Assembly: GCF_027271155.1 (NCBI RefSeq)
Contig: NZ_CP114542.1
Coordinates: forward strand, 2,899,001 to 2,963,000
Length of the DNA: 64,000 bases
DNA from: Brevundimonas subvibrioides
GTDB taxonomy: Bacteria; Pseudomonadota; Alphaproteobacteria; Caulobacterales; Caulobacteraceae
Direction of reading: 5' to 3'
Both the position numbers and the translations under genes were made by a program. The notes beneath the pieces are model-generated. The model was not told the origin of the DNA and did not search any database. It worked only from the letters and a program-made list of their open reading frames with translations. Below, in pieces: positions 35,764-44,700 of the stretch (position 1 is the first letter of the stretch; every line of letters begins with the position of its first letter).

Positions 35764-36701
35764 TGCGGGCGGCCACTCGCCTGCTGTTGGCGGCGTCCCT
35801 GACGGGGGCAGCGGCCTGCGCAGCGATCGCGACCTCCACGCCGGGCGTGCATGAGGGCCTGGACAGGCCCGTCCGCATGGAGGCCCGTCGGGTTCCGCTG
35901 GGTATCGGAGGTGCCACCCTGGCCCCCGGGGTCCGCTATGCCGGCGGGTTGATCCTGCGCGGATCCATGCTGCACGGGCTGTCGGACCTGAAGGTGGAGG
36001 GCGAGCGTGCCTGGGGGGTCAGCGACTTCGGCCAACTGGTGCGGTTCACCCTGCGTCTGGACGATCGGGGTCATCTGGCCTCCGCAGGCAGCGCGACCGT
36101 GCGTCCGCTGACCGGACCGGACGGAGCCGTCATTGCCCTCAAGTCGCTGGTGGATTCCGAGGGGCTGGCGATCCTGTCCGACGGTCGGGTCCTGATCAGT
36201 TTCGAGGGCGATCACCGCATCTGGTCCTATGGCGCGGGGGCCACCGCCGCGCCGTCGTCGGTGGCGCGCCCCGACGCGGACTTCCCCGACAACGAGGGCA
36301 TGGAGGGGCTGGCGGCGGCCCCGGACGGCGGCTGGCTGGTGCTCGGCGAAGGCGGCGGGGCCTGGGTCTGTCACGCCACCTGCGCACCGCGGGGGGCCGC
36401 CCCGGTCATGCCGGCCGACGGCTTCAGGTTCACGGGAGCGGACGTCGACCCGGCCGGGGGCTGGTTCGTGGTCGAGCGCTACTACAGCCCGCCGGTCGAC
36501 ATGCGGGTTCGCGTCCGCCGATTGTCAGCGGACGGCGTGCTGTCCGATCCGGTCATCCAGCTGCGCCCGCCGGCCTCGATCGACAATTTCGAAGGGATTG
36601 CGGCGGTCGCGACGACGACCGGGACGCGGCTGTATCTGCTCAGCGACGACAACGCCAATGCGCTGCAAAAGACGCTGCTGCTGGCCTTCGACGTGGATTA
36701 G
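35760..36701 (+). CDS. Esterase-like activity of phytase family protein (exported)
   Basis: A 313-aa protein with an N-terminal signal sequence ([20 protein letters not shown]), possibly a lipoprotein though alanine at -3 is not ideal. The rest is a six-bladed-propeller-like sequence of the phytase-esterase type: [70 protein letters not shown] and [11 protein letters not shown]. The natural substrate is unknown. Its ATG overlaps the cobT stop by 4 nt (ATGA), so it is translated with cobT, although no functional link is known. Confidence 0.82.
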   Translation: MMRAATRLLLAASLTGAAACAAIATSTPGVHEGLDRPVRMEARRVPLGIGGATLAPGVRYAGGLILRGSMLHGLSDLKVEGERAWGVSDFGQLVRFTLRLDDRGHLASAGSATVRPLTGPDGAVIALKSLVDSEGLAILSDGRVLISFEGDHRIWSYGAGATAAPSSVARPDADFPDNEGMEGLAAAPDGGWLVLGEGGGAWVCHATCAPRGAAPVMPADGFRFTGADVDPAGGWFVVERYYSPPVDMRVRVRRLSADGVLSDPVIQLRPPASIDNFEGIAAVATTTGTRLYLLSDDNANALQKTLLLAFDVD

Positions 36702-36719
36702 ATCGCCGACTTTCGAGTC

Positions 36720-37007
36720 TCAGTTGCCCAGCTCACGTTCGCGATTCATCGGCGCGCCCTGAAGCGACTCGTCGCCTATGCGTGCCCCGTTCTGAATCTG
36801 ACTGTGCGTGCGGCAGACGCGGGTCGGAAGGCGACGCCGCCTGGTGGTCTCATCCCGGCAAACGACTATGTCGTCCGCCACTAGTCTCGTGAATGGTCTC
36901 GACTGCTCCAGAGTGGGCGCGGGGCCTACGACAGTCTGGGGAGGAGCGGCAAGCGCCAGAGAGGCAAGAAACGACGCGATAATCATGGTGACACCCGAAG
37001 TTTTCAT
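36720..37007 (-). CDS. Small secreted protein of unknown function
   Basis: A 95-aa ORF with a clear signal peptide (IIASFLASLALAAPP). The mature part is short, with VVCRDETTRRRRLPTRVCRT and two cysteines that could form a disulfide. The C-R-x(n)-R-x-C-R-T pattern resembles small secreted proteins common in Caulobacterales and Sphingomonadales, none of known function. The start at 37007 lacks a good ribosome site; ATG at 36986 (MIIASF) is an alternative. Base composition is less GC-rich than neighbours. It lies downstream of coq7 on the same strand. Confidence 0.6.
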   Translation of the reverse strand: MKTSGVTMIIASFLASLALAAPPQTVVGPAPTLEQSRPFTRLVADDIVVCRDETTRRRRLPTRVCRTHSQIQNGARIGDESLQGAPMNRERELGN

Positions 37008-37060
37008 TGACGACGGTTCGATGAAGACACGTTCTCCACGTTGTCTCAAGCCCGTACGCG

Positions 37061-37657
37061 TCAGATTCGCTCGCTGACCTTGATCGCCACCCGGCAGCCC
37101 GCCTTGATCACGGCGCTCAGCAACCAGTAGCCGGGAGCCTCGCGGCTGCCGTGTTCGATGGCGTGATCGTGGTGATCCAGTTCCTCTTCGCGGAACTGGG
37201 TCAGTTCGGCGGCAAGCTCCGGCTCGCGTTCGGACAGTTCGGCGATCTGGTCGGCATAGTGCTGTTCGATCACGCTCTCGACCGCCTCGGTGCAGGCGTG
37301 GGCGGCCTTCTCGCCCATCAGGGCGGTAACGGTGCCGAGGCCCGTGGCGGCCATGGACCACAGGGGCAGCAGGGCCGTGGGGGCGACCCGGTGTTCGGTC
37401 AGCAGGTCATCGAAGCGCGCCTTGTGCACCGCCTCGCCGGCCTGCATGGCCTCCATGTCGGCGGTCAGGGCCCCCTTGCCGGGGGCGTTGCGGAACACCG
37501 CCGCCTGGGCTTCGTAGATCCTGACGGCACCGTATTCGCCGGCGTGATCGACGCGCAGGATCTCGGCCAGACGACGGCGGGTCTCTCCCCGACCCGGACG
37601 GGCCAGCGGGATGCCCGGGGCGTAACCCTGGGGATCAGTGTTTCGGGGCTCTGGCAT
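37061..37657 (-). CDS. coq7: 2-polyprenyl-3-methyl-6-methoxy-1,4-benzoquinone monooxygenase (demethoxyubiquinone hydroxylase)
   Basis: A 198-aa ferritin-like di-iron enzyme that adds the last ring hydroxyl in aerobic ubiquinone synthesis. The iron ligands lie in LRVDHAGEYGAVRIYEAQ, MQAGEAVHKARFDDL, CTEAVESVIEQHYADQ and REEELDHHDHAIEHG, the E-x6-Y and E-x-x-H pattern of Coq7. Length is normal. Its 5' end overlaps the dsbB stop by 23 nt on the same strand. Confidence 0.95.
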   Translation of the reverse strand: MPEPRNTDPQGYAPGIPLARPGRGETRRRLAEILRVDHAGEYGAVRIYEAQAAVFRNAPGKGALTADMEAMQAGEAVHKARFDDLLTEHRVAPTALLPLWSMAATGLGTVTALMGEKAAHACTEAVESVIEQHYADQIAELSEREPELAAELTQFREEELDHHDHAIEHGSREAPGYWLLSAVIKAGCRVAIKVSERI

Positions 37658-38165
37658 CCTTGGGCCTTTTCGCGGAAAGCAGGCTGAACACCGCCAATGC
37701 GGCGGAGATCAGCGCATTCCATCCTGCCATGGACACGCCCAGGAAGCTCCACGCCACCGCGTCGCACATGGCGATGCGGGTCGGCTCGCCAACGCCGAGC
37801 GCCAGCGAGGTCAGGCTCTCCAGATCGGCCACGCCACCGCCGACGCAGGTCGCGGGCAGGCTCCACCACTTCAGCTCGCCCCCGGCATGGAAGCCGGCCG
37901 TGATCGCCCCGGTCGTGAAGACGGCGAACAGAAGGAAGGCGGCGATGCGCGGGGTGCCGCGGCGCGCCTGGCTGATGACCGCCCAGGCCGTGGCGATCAG
38001 GGCGACGGCAACCGCACCCCAGTAGACCTCGCGCTGCTTGAGGCAGAGGTTGCAGGGGCTGAGGCCCGCAAACCGCTCGAACGCGTGGGCGGCCCCCAGC
38101 ATGGCGAGGGAGATGGCCAGGGCGAAGGCGGTCCACCAGCGGGTCAGGAGACGATAGGCGCTCAT
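37635..38165 (-). CDS. dsbB: Disulfide bond formation protein B
   Basis: A 176-aa inner membrane protein with four hydrophobic helices. The first periplasmic loop carries the redox pair in LSPCNLCLKQREVYW; later cysteines in LPATCVGGG and IAMCDAVAWSFLGVSMAGWN provide the second pair. It re-oxidises DsbA and hands electrons to ubiquinone, which makes its coupling to the ubiquinone gene coq7 notable. The start at 38165 gives a normal first helix; an in-frame ATG at 38261 is unlikely. Confidence 0.9.
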   Translation of the reverse strand: MSAYRLLTRWWTAFALAISLAMLGAAHAFERFAGLSPCNLCLKQREVYWGAVAVALIATAWAVISQARRGTPRIAAFLLFAVFTTGAITAGFHAGGELKWWSLPATCVGGGVADLESLTSLALGVGEPTRIAMCDAVAWSFLGVSMAGWNALISAALAVFSLLSAKRPKDARAPKH

Positions 38166-38270
38166 GGCGGGAACTCTAGACGCGCCAAGCGTCGCCGTCG
38201 ATGCATGAGGCGGTCGCGCGATGCACGACCGACGGATGACAGCGCGGAGGGCATCGGGCACAACCCGCCC

Positions 38271-40148
38271 ATGCTGTCCGACTCACCGCCTTCGATGCCC
38301 GGCCTCGACGCCGCGCGGCAGACGCTGGAGCGGGTCTGGGGCCATACGGACTTCCGGGGACTTCAGGCCCGGGTCGTCACCGAGATCATGGCCGGGCGCG
38401 ACGTGCTGGCCGTACTGCCGACCGGCGGGGGCAAGAGCGTCTGTTACCAGATCCCCGCGATCCTGCGTCCGGGTCTGGGCCTGGTCATCTCGCCTCTGAT
38501 CGCCCTGATGACCGATCAGGTCGAGGCGCTGAAGCAGCAGGGTGTGGCCGCCGCACGGCTGGATTCGGGGCTGTCGCTGGACGAACGATCCGCCGTGCTG
38601 CGCGGGGCAAGGTCCGGCGAGCTGGACCTGCTCTATGTCTCGCCCGAGGGCCTGGCGTCGGGCGCGCTGCTGGGTCAGCTGCGCGACCTGCCGCTGTCGC
38701 TGATCGCCATCGATGAAGCCCACTGCGTGTCCCAGTGGGGCCATGACTTCCGCCCCGACTACCGGACCCTGGGGCGACTGTCGGAGTTCTTCCCCGGTGT
38801 GCCGCGCATCGCCGTGACCGCCACGGCCGATGCCAGGACGCGCGACGACATCCTGGCCTCGCTGCACCTGGAAGGGGCCGCCGTCTTCGTCGACAGCTTC
38901 GCCCGCCCGAACCTGCAGCTGTCCGCGGTGCGCAAGGAGAGCGCCTCGCGCGCCCGGACCGATGCCCATGTGATCGAACTGGTGCGCGCCCGCAGGAACC
39001 AGTCCGGCGTGGTCTATTGCGGCAGCCGCGACGGCTGCGAGCGCGTGGCCGACGCCCTGACATCGGCCGGGACCAACGCCATCGCCTACCATGCCGGGAT
39101 GCCGGGCGCAGAGCGGGACCGGCGGCTGGAGCGGTTCCTGGCCGAGGACGGGGCCGTGATGGTGGCGACCATCGCCTTCGGCATGGGGGTGGACAAGGCC
39201 GACGTCCGCTTCGTCATCCACGCCGATCCGCCGGGGTCGCTGGAGGCCTACTGGCAGGAGATCGGGCGGGCCGGACGCGATGGCGAACCGGCCGAGGGGA
39301 TCACCCTGTATGGCCCCTCCGACATCGCCTGGACCCTCCGCCGGCTGGAGACCCGCCCGATGGCCGAGGAGGTCAAGGCGGTCCAGACCCGAAAGGCCCG
39401 CCAGCTGTTCGCCATGCTGGACGGCGCGACCTGCCGCCCGCAGGCTGTGCGCCGCTATTTCGGGGAGACGGACGCCGGGCCGTGCGGAATCTGTGATGTC
39501 TGCGCCGATCCCCCCGCCCTCTATGACGCGACCGTCCCCGCCCAGAAGGCACTGGCGGCGGTGCAGCGGCTGGGCGGCCGCTTCGGACGCGGCCGGATCG
39601 TCGATCACCTTATGGGCAAGACCCGGGACGTCCAGCCGTGGGAGAGCGACCTGTCGACCTGGGGCATCGGCAAGGACATCGCCCCGTCCGGCTGGCGCGA
39701 CATCGTCGATCACCTGCTGTTCGAGGGCCTGCTGCTGGAGGACCCCAACGACGGCAAGCCGCTGGTCGGTCTGGGCGATGCGGAGGCCGTGCGCGCCGTC
39801 TATCGCGGAGAGCGGGCCATCGAGGTCCGGCGCACGCCACCGGGCTTCGATGCGTCGACGCGCTCGGGTAATCCGAGGACCCGCACGCGCAACGACCGCA
39901 ACGCCGCCGTCGAGGCCCTGGATGCCGACGTCCGCGCCCGGTTCGAGACGCTGCGGGCATGGCGCCGGGACCGCGCGGCCGAACAGCATGTGCCGCCCTA
40001 TGTGATCTTCCAGGACCGGACGCTGCTGGAGATCGCCCAGCGCGAACCCGGGTCGCTGGAGGCCCTGGCCGCGATCTCGGGCGTGGGACAGACCAAGATC
40101 GATCGCTATGGCAAGGGCGTTCTGGAAGCCCTGACCGGCGTCATCTAG
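38271..40148 (+). CDS. recQ: ATP-dependent DNA helicase RecQ
   Basis: A 625-aa 3'-5' helicase of recombination repair. Helicase core: FRGLQARVVTEIMAG, LPTGGGKSVCYQIPA (Walker A), IDEAHCVSQWGHDFRPDYR (DEAH box with aromatic loop), VATIAFGMGVDKADVRFVIH and EIGRAGRDG. The zinc site is CRPQAVRRYFGET with CGICDVC. A winged-helix RQC region follows and an HRDC domain closes the protein (VPPYVIFQDRTLLEIAQREP and GVGQTKIDRYGKGVLEAL). The start ATG at 38271 has a weak ribosome site. The stop shares CTAG with the convergent hpt gene. Confidence 0.96.
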   Translation: MLSDSPPSMPGLDAARQTLERVWGHTDFRGLQARVVTEIMAGRDVLAVLPTGGGKSVCYQIPAILRPGLGLVISPLIALMTDQVEALKQQGVAAARLDSGLSLDERSAVLRGARSGELDLLYVSPEGLASGALLGQLRDLPLSLIAIDEAHCVSQWGHDFRPDYRTLGRLSEFFPGVPRIAVTATADARTRDDILASLHLEGAAVFVDSFARPNLQLSAVRKESASRARTDAHVIELVRARRNQSGVVYCGSRDGCERVADALTSAGTNAIAYHAGMPGAERDRRLERFLAEDGAVMVATIAFGMGVDKADVRFVIHADPPGSLEAYWQEIGRAGRDGEPAEGITLYGPSDIAWTLRRLETRPMAEEVKAVQTRKARQLFAMLDGATCRPQAVRRYFGETDAGPCGICDVCADPPALYDATVPAQKALAAVQRLGGRFGRGRIVDHLMGKTRDVQPWESDLSTWGIGKDIAPSGWRDIVDHLLFEGLLLEDPNDGKPLVGLGDAEAVRAVYRGERAIEVRRTPPGFDASTRSGNPRTRTRNDRNAAVEALDADVRARFETLRAWRRDRAAEQHVPPYVIFQDRTLLEIAQREPGSLEALAAISGVGQTKIDRYGKGVLEALTGVI

Positions 40149-40693
40149 TCCATCGCGCAGATGTCGGGCAGACCGCGCAGGGCTCCGGCCTTGTCCAGAC
40201 CGTATCCGACCAGGAACCGGTTCGGGGCCTCCCAGCCGACGAAGTCGGGCTCGGGCGCACGCGGCAGGGGCCAGGGCTTGCGGGCGAAGACGCAGGTCAG
40301 GACCTCGGACGCGCCGGCGTCGCGGGCGATGCGGACAGCCTCGGCCAGGGACAGGCCGGTGTCGAACACGTCATCCAGGATCAGGACCCTGCGCCCCTGA
40401 AGCGATCGCTGGAACGGAGCATGGACGTCGATCCGGCCACGGCTGGTCTTTTCGTCGCCATAGGACGCCAGCCACAGGGCGTCGAAGCGGACGTTGCGAC
40501 CGACGCGCGACAGGGCCCGCGTCAGATCGGCGGCGAACCAAAGGCCGCCGGTCAGAAGGACGGCCGCGACGGTCTCGTCATCCACGACGGGGGCGATCCG
40601 GTCCGCCAGGTCGGCGACGACCCGCGCGATATCGGCTTCGGACAGGAGGACCTGGGGCACCAAATCCTCGGACGTCTTCAGAAGGTCAGCCAT
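40145..40693 (-). CDS. hpt: Phosphoribosyltransferase, hypoxanthine phosphoribosyltransferase type
   Basis: A 182-aa purine salvage enzyme making IMP/GMP from base and PRPP. The PRPP loop is RVLILDDVFDTGLSLAEAV and an earlier AVLLTGGLWFAADLTRAL gives the PPi loop. The flexible-loop region is DALWLASYGDEKTSRGRI and the base-binding end is DFVGWEAPNRFLVGYGLD. Its start overlaps the end of the zinc-ribbon gene by 8 nt, so the two are one operon. Confidence 0.9.
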   Translation of the reverse strand: MADLLKTSEDLVPQVLLSEADIARVVADLADRIAPVVDDETVAAVLLTGGLWFAADLTRALSRVGRNVRFDALWLASYGDEKTSRGRIDVHAPFQRSLQGRRVLILDDVFDTGLSLAEAVRIARDAGASEVLTCVFARKPWPLPRAPEPDFVGWEAPNRFLVGYGLDKAGALRGLPDICAMD

Positions 40694-41600
40694 GCGAGGC
40701 GGATACCGCCTCGGCCCCATGCGTGTCCACGGCGTCGTGGTGTTGTTCGACTGCCGGTGCCGCATCGACCGGATCGGCGTGAGACGTCGGGGCCGCGTCG
40801 ATCCTTGCGGGACGAAGGCCGTGTTCGTCCGGCGTCGGCAGCGGTCGCGCATGGGGGGCGGGTCCGTGGCTTGCCTTGGTCGGCGTGTCCTCGCCATGGG
40901 GGACCGGTTCGGAGCCCACGAAGGCCACGCTGACATCGACGCCATGCGCGCCCGGATCGCGAATCAGGGCGGCGAAGCCCTGGACCCCGCCGGGCAGAAC
41001 GGGGGCTTCGTCCAGCTCGACAACCGCATGGCCGATCTCGGCCCCATGGTCGTCCAGCAGGGCGACGCGGACGGCGGGGGCCACGATTTCCTTGTCGCGA
41101 ACGTTGCGCAGCGCGCCGGACACCACGACCGTGTCCGGGCGGTTCGGCAGGGCCCTGGCCGTCACAGCCTCGAACTCCAGCCCCACCGCGTTCACCGGCG
41201 CGCCGACCATGGCATAGGCGGCGGCAGCGCGCGGATACATCTGGACCACATCGACGCGGAACAGCCAGCCGGCCCCGATCAGGCCGACAAACAGACTGGC
41301 CAGGCCCGCCCAGACGACCCCGTGGGTGGCGGCCCGGCGCAGACGGCGTTGCTGTTCGGCGCGGGCCCGAAAGGCCTTGGGCAATTCGGGGGCGGGCGTC
41401 TCGGGCGCGACAGCGGGGGCTTCATCGACGCCAGGGGCCTCGGCCTGGGCCGGGGTCTCGGCGGTCAGGTCCAGGGGCTCTTCGCTGGTCGCCAGCCAGA
41501 CGTGCGCGCAGGACTGGCAGCGGACCTTGCGTCCGGCGGGCGGGATGGCGCCATCGGGCGCGAAATAGCTGGTGGCGCAGGACGGGCAGGTCAGTATCAT
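40686..41600 (-). CDS. MJ0042-type zinc-ribbon / DUF3426 membrane protein
   Basis: A 304-aa protein. An N-terminal zinc ribbon (CPSCATSYFAPDGAIP and VRCQSCAHVW, a CxxC...CxxC pair) is followed by an acidic Pro/Ala linker, one transmembrane helix at about residues 93-112 (VVWAGLASLFVGLIGAGWLF) and a DUF3426 domain with a beta-sandwich (VVVSGALRNVRDKEIVAPAV, IGHAVVELDEAPVLPGGVQG). A His-rich tail ends the protein. Such genes often sit next to ftsE/ftsX in alphaproteobacteria, as here (divergent). Function is unknown; a metal-dependent envelope role is only a guess. Confidence 0.88.
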   Translation of the reverse strand: MILTCPSCATSYFAPDGAIPPAGRKVRCQSCAHVWLATSEEPLDLTAETPAQAEAPGVDEAPAVAPETPAPELPKAFRARAEQQRRLRRAATHGVVWAGLASLFVGLIGAGWLFRVDVVQMYPRAAAAYAMVGAPVNAVGLEFEAVTARALPNRPDTVVVSGALRNVRDKEIVAPAVRVALLDDHGAEIGHAVVELDEAPVLPGGVQGFAALIRDPGAHGVDVSVAFVGSEPVPHGEDTPTKASHGPAPHARPLPTPDEHGLRPARIDAAPTSHADPVDAAPAVEQHHDAVDTHGAEAVSASHG

Positions 41601-41677
41601 GGCCGTGCCTTACGAGGCTGTTCGCGCAGCCCCCTCCCTGTCGGAGCGCGACGCGCCCCTGTTCCTGAATAGAATCG

Positions 41678-42388
41678 ATGCCTCGTTCGCCCCGTCGCGC
41701 CGCCGATCCTGCGCCTTCACCCGAGACGGTCCGCCTGTCGGCGGTCGGCTTCGGCTATGCGGACAGGCCCGACGTGCTTCGGGACGTTAACCTCATTTTG
41801 CCCCGCGGCTCTTTCCACTTCCTTACCGGCGCATCGGGGGCGGGTAAGTCGTCGCTGCTGAAGCTGCTGACCCTCGCCGAACCGCCGACATCCGGCCGAA
41901 TCGCTCTGTTCGGCGACGAGTTGAGCCAGATCGCGCGCCGCGACCGTCCGGCCTATCGTCGGCGAATGGGGGTGGTGTTTCAGGACTTCCGCCTTCTGGA
42001 TCACCTGAGTGTCTTCGACAACGTCGCCCTGCCGCTGCGGCTGCGGGGTCGAAAGGCCGCGGACTATGCCGGGGACGTGGCCGAAATGCTGGAATGGGTC
42101 GGGCTGTCCGACCGTGCTGAAGGCCTGCCCGGTGCCCTGTCGGGCGGCGAGAAACAGCGGCTGGCCATCGCGCGGGCCGTCATGGCGGGACCGGAGCTGA
42201 TCCTGGCCGACGAACCGACCGGAAGCGTCGATGGCGCGATGGCCGAGCGGCTGCTGAAGCTGTTCCAGGCGATGAACCGGATGGGCACGACCATATTGAT
42301 CGCCAGCCACGACGAGGCCCTGGCGCGCCTGTCGGGGGCGCGGCGGCTGAGGTTGGCCGATGGGCGGGTGACGGCGGTGAAGCCATGA
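41678..42388 (+). CDS. ftsE: Cell division ATP-binding protein FtsE
   Basis: A 236-aa ABC ATPase. Walker A is FLTGASGAGKSSLLKLL, the Q loop is VVFQDFRLLDHLSVFDNVAL, the signature LSGGEKQRLAIARAV, Walker B LILADEPTGSVD and H loop LIASHDEAL. FtsEX governs peptidoglycan hydrolases at the division site. The N-terminal 15 residues before the ABC fold are extra. It overlaps ftsX by 4 nt (ATGA). Confidence 0.95.
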   Translation: MPRSPRRAADPAPSPETVRLSAVGFGYADRPDVLRDVNLILPRGSFHFLTGASGAGKSSLLKLLTLAEPPTSGRIALFGDELSQIARRDRPAYRRRMGVVFQDFRLLDHLSVFDNVALPLRLRGRKAADYAGDVAEMLEWVGLSDRAEGLPGALSGGEKQRLAIARAVMAGPELILADEPTGSVDGAMAERLLKLFQAMNRMGTTILIASHDEALARLSGARRLRLADGRVTAVKP

Positions 42389-43308
42389 TCCGCTGGTCCA
42401 CCCTGTTCGGGCCGAAGGCAGCGCCGAAACCGGTGCGGCCCGAAAGCGGCCTCCTGCCCCGCGACCCCGGAGGTGAGCGGTCGCTCGGCGCGCTGATCGC
42501 GGTGCTGTGTTTCCTGGCCTGCCTCGCCGCCGTAGGAACCCTGGCGGCGGACCGCGCGTCCCACGGGTGGGCGCGGGCCCTTCGTGCCGAGGCGACCGTG
42601 CAGGTCCGTCCCCGCGTGGGCGAGACGGGCCCGGCCGCGGCGGCCCGTGCGGCCGAGACCCTGGCCGGCATCGACGGGGTCGATGAAGCCGAGGCCATGG
42701 ACCGCGAGACGGCCGAGATTCTGCTGCGACCGTGGATGGGGGAGGCGGTGCTGGACGACCTGCCCATCCCCTTCCTGGTCACCGTGAGGCTGGAGGCGTC
42801 CGCCCCCGCCAGCGCCCTGAGCCTCAGCCGGGCCCTGGCCGAGGCCGGCATCGACGCCACGGTGGACGACCACAGCCTGTGGCGGGGCGAGGTCGAGCGG
42901 TCGGCGGGCGTGATCTCGCTGCTGGCCCTCGCGGCGTTTCTGGCCACGGCTTTCGCGGCGGGAGCGGCCATCGCCTATGCGACCCGGGCAGGTCTGGACG
43001 CACGGCGGGAGGTGATCGAGACGCTCAGCCTGTCGGGCGCGACCGACGCCGACATCGTCTGGCTGTTCCAGCGCAGGTTCGCCCTGCTGGCCGGGGCCGC
43101 AGGGGCGGTCGGCGCGACCGTCGCCATCCTGCTGATCGGGAGTTTGCGCGCGCTGGGCGGAGACGCCGGCCTGACCCCCGCCCTGCCGCTGGCCTGGAGC
43201 GACGTGATCCTGCTGACCTGTTGCCCAATTGTCGCCGCTACGGTGGCGCTTGTTTCGGCATGGCTCGCGGCCGTTGCGGCTCTTGGCGGGCGGGCACGCC
43301 CTGACTAG
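42385..43308 (+). CDS. ftsX: Cell division protein FtsX
   Basis: A 307-aa permease with the FtsX layout: cytoplasmic N-terminus, TM1 at about residues 36-54, a periplasmic domain (ATVQVRPRVGETGPAAAARA, AVLDDLPIPFLVTVRLEA) and three C-terminal helices including ARREVIETLSLSGATDADIV before TM3. It transmits FtsE ATP hydrolysis to periplasmic amidase activators. It is the second gene of ftsE-ftsX-ydcF-plsC. Confidence 0.92.
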   Translation: MIRWSTLFGPKAAPKPVRPESGLLPRDPGGERSLGALIAVLCFLACLAAVGTLAADRASHGWARALRAEATVQVRPRVGETGPAAAARAAETLAGIDGVDEAEAMDRETAEILLRPWMGEAVLDDLPIPFLVTVRLEASAPASALSLSRALAEAGIDATVDDHSLWRGEVERSAGVISLLALAAFLATAFAAGAAIAYATRAGLDARREVIETLSLSGATDADIVWLFQRRFALLAGAAGAVGATVAILLIGSLRALGGDAGLTPALPLAWSDVILLTCCPIVAATVALVSAWLAAVAALGGRARPD

Positions 43309-43317
43309 ACATGAACC

Positions 43318-43944
43318 ATGAAGTTTCTGGCGCTTCTCGGGATCGTCGGTCTGATCTGGCTGGTGGGGCTGTTCGCCTTCGCTGACCGGGTGCGCAATCT
43401 GACGCCTGCGCCCGAGCCTGATCGCGCCGACGGCATCGTGGCCCTGACCGGTCCCTCGGCCGAGCGGGTCAATGCCGCGGTTCGGTTGCTGGAGCAGGAC
43501 AAGGGCGAGCGGGTGCTGATTTCCGGCGTCAACCGCGAGGTCCGCAGGCAGGAGCTGAACGCCCTGACGCCCGGCTCCACCCGCCTGTTCAACTGCTGCG
43601 TCGACCTGGGCTTCGAGGCCGAGGACACCGGCGGCAACGCCCAGGAGATCGCCGCCTGGGCCGCGTCCAAGAACTACACGTCGCTGATCGTGGTGACCTC
43701 GGACTATCACATGCCGCGCTCGCTGCTGGAGATTCGAAGCGCCGCGCCGGATCTGAAGCTGACGCCCTATGCCGTGTCGACCCCTTCGCTGGACAACTCG
43801 CGCTGGTGGCGGGCGGCGGTGACGGCGCGGCGCATGACGCTGGAATACATGAAATATCTGGCCGTCCTGGCGCGTGAGGCCTTGCACAAGGTGATCGGCC
43901 ATAACGAACGGCCCGCGACACCGAAAGAGGCACCCGCATCTTGA
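43318..43944 (+). CDS. YdcF/DUF218 family envelope protein
   Basis: A 208-aa protein with one N-terminal transmembrane anchor (residues 3-22) and a DUF218 domain in the periplasm: DGIVALTGPSAERVNAAVRL, VLISGVNREVRRQEL, DTGGNAQEIAAWAASKN and LIVVTSDYHMPRSLLEIRS. Family members such as ElyC/SanA affect envelope and lipid-carrier metabolism. It starts 9 nt after ftsX and overlaps plsC (TTGA), so it is co-translated with division and phospholipid genes. Confidence 0.87.
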   Translation: MKFLALLGIVGLIWLVGLFAFADRVRNLTPAPEPDRADGIVALTGPSAERVNAAVRLLEQDKGERVLISGVNREVRRQELNALTPGSTRLFNCCVDLGFEAEDTGGNAQEIAAWAASKNYTSLIVVTSDYHMPRSLLEIRSAAPDLKLTPYAVSTPSLDNSRWWRAAVTARRMTLEYMKYLAVLAREALHKVIGHNERPATPKEAPAS

Positions 43945-44645
43945 TCGCCCTGCGTTCCCTCGTCTTCGTGGCCTGGCTGTATCTGTCCCTGGCGCTGTTC
44001 GCGGTCGGCATGTCGCCGGCGCTGATCCTGCCCCATCGATTCGCCCTGGGCGTGGTCAAGGCCTGGGCCCGGTTCGTGCTGTTCGGCCTGCGCTGGATCG
44101 CAGGCGTCCGCGTCGAGTTCCGGGGGCTGGAGCATCGCCCGATCGGACGGGCGCTGGTGGCCTGCAAGCACCAGGGCATGCTGGACATCATCATCCCCTT
44201 CGTCGTGCTGGACGATCCCTGCATCATCACCAAGAAGGAGCTGATGATCCTGCCCTTCTTCGGCTGGTTCGCGTGGAAGACGAAGATGATCTCCGTCGAT
44301 CGCTCGGCCGCGTCCAGGGCGCTGCGCGACATGGTCAAACAGGCCCGCGACCGTGTCGCCGAGGGCCGCCAGATCTGGATCTTCCCCGAAGGCACCCGGG
44401 CGCCGGTCGGCTCGGTTCCCGACTACAAGCCGGGCGTCGCGGCCCTGTATCGCGACATCGGCAGCCCCTGCTGGCCCGTGGCGACCAATGCCGGGGTCCA
44501 CTGGCCCGCCCACGGCTTTCGCCGCTATCCCGGCACCGTGGTCTATGAGTTCCTGCCCCCCATCGAGGCGGACCTGAAGCGCGCCGTCTTCATGGCCGAG
44601 CTCGAGCGGCGCATCGAGACGGCGTCGAACGCATTGCTGGACTGA
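43941..44645 (+). CDS. plsC: 1-acyl-sn-glycerol-3-phosphate acyltransferase
   Basis: A 234-aa membrane-bound acyltransferase that makes phosphatidic acid. The catalytic H-x4-D motif is KHQGMLDIIIPF, and the glycerol-phosphate site is IWIFPEGTRAPVG with DYKPGVAALY. An N-terminal hydrophobic helix anchors it. The TTG start overlaps the ydcF stop. It ends this operon in front of a hairpin. Confidence 0.93.
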   Translation: MIALRSLVFVAWLYLSLALFAVGMSPALILPHRFALGVVKAWARFVLFGLRWIAGVRVEFRGLEHRPIGRALVACKHQGMLDIIIPFVVLDDPCIITKKELMILPFFGWFAWKTKMISVDRSAASRALRDMVKQARDRVAEGRQIWIFPEGTRAPVGSVPDYKPGVAALYRDIGSPCWPVATNAGVHWPAHGFRRYPGTVVYEFLPPIEADLKRAVFMAELERRIETASNALLD

Positions 44646-44670
44646 CACCTCCCACAACAACGCTCAGGCA

Positions 44671-44691
44671 GCGGGGAATCGCGTTCCCCGC
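44671..44691. terminator. Hairpin between convergent plsC and hisC
   Basis: GCGGGGAA (44671-44678), loop TCGCG, TTCCCCGC (44684-44691): a perfect 8-bp stem with no T run on either side, in the 55-nt gap between two convergent stops. It probably helps termination in both directions. Confidence 0.5.
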
Positions 44692-44700
44692 ATCAGCGCC

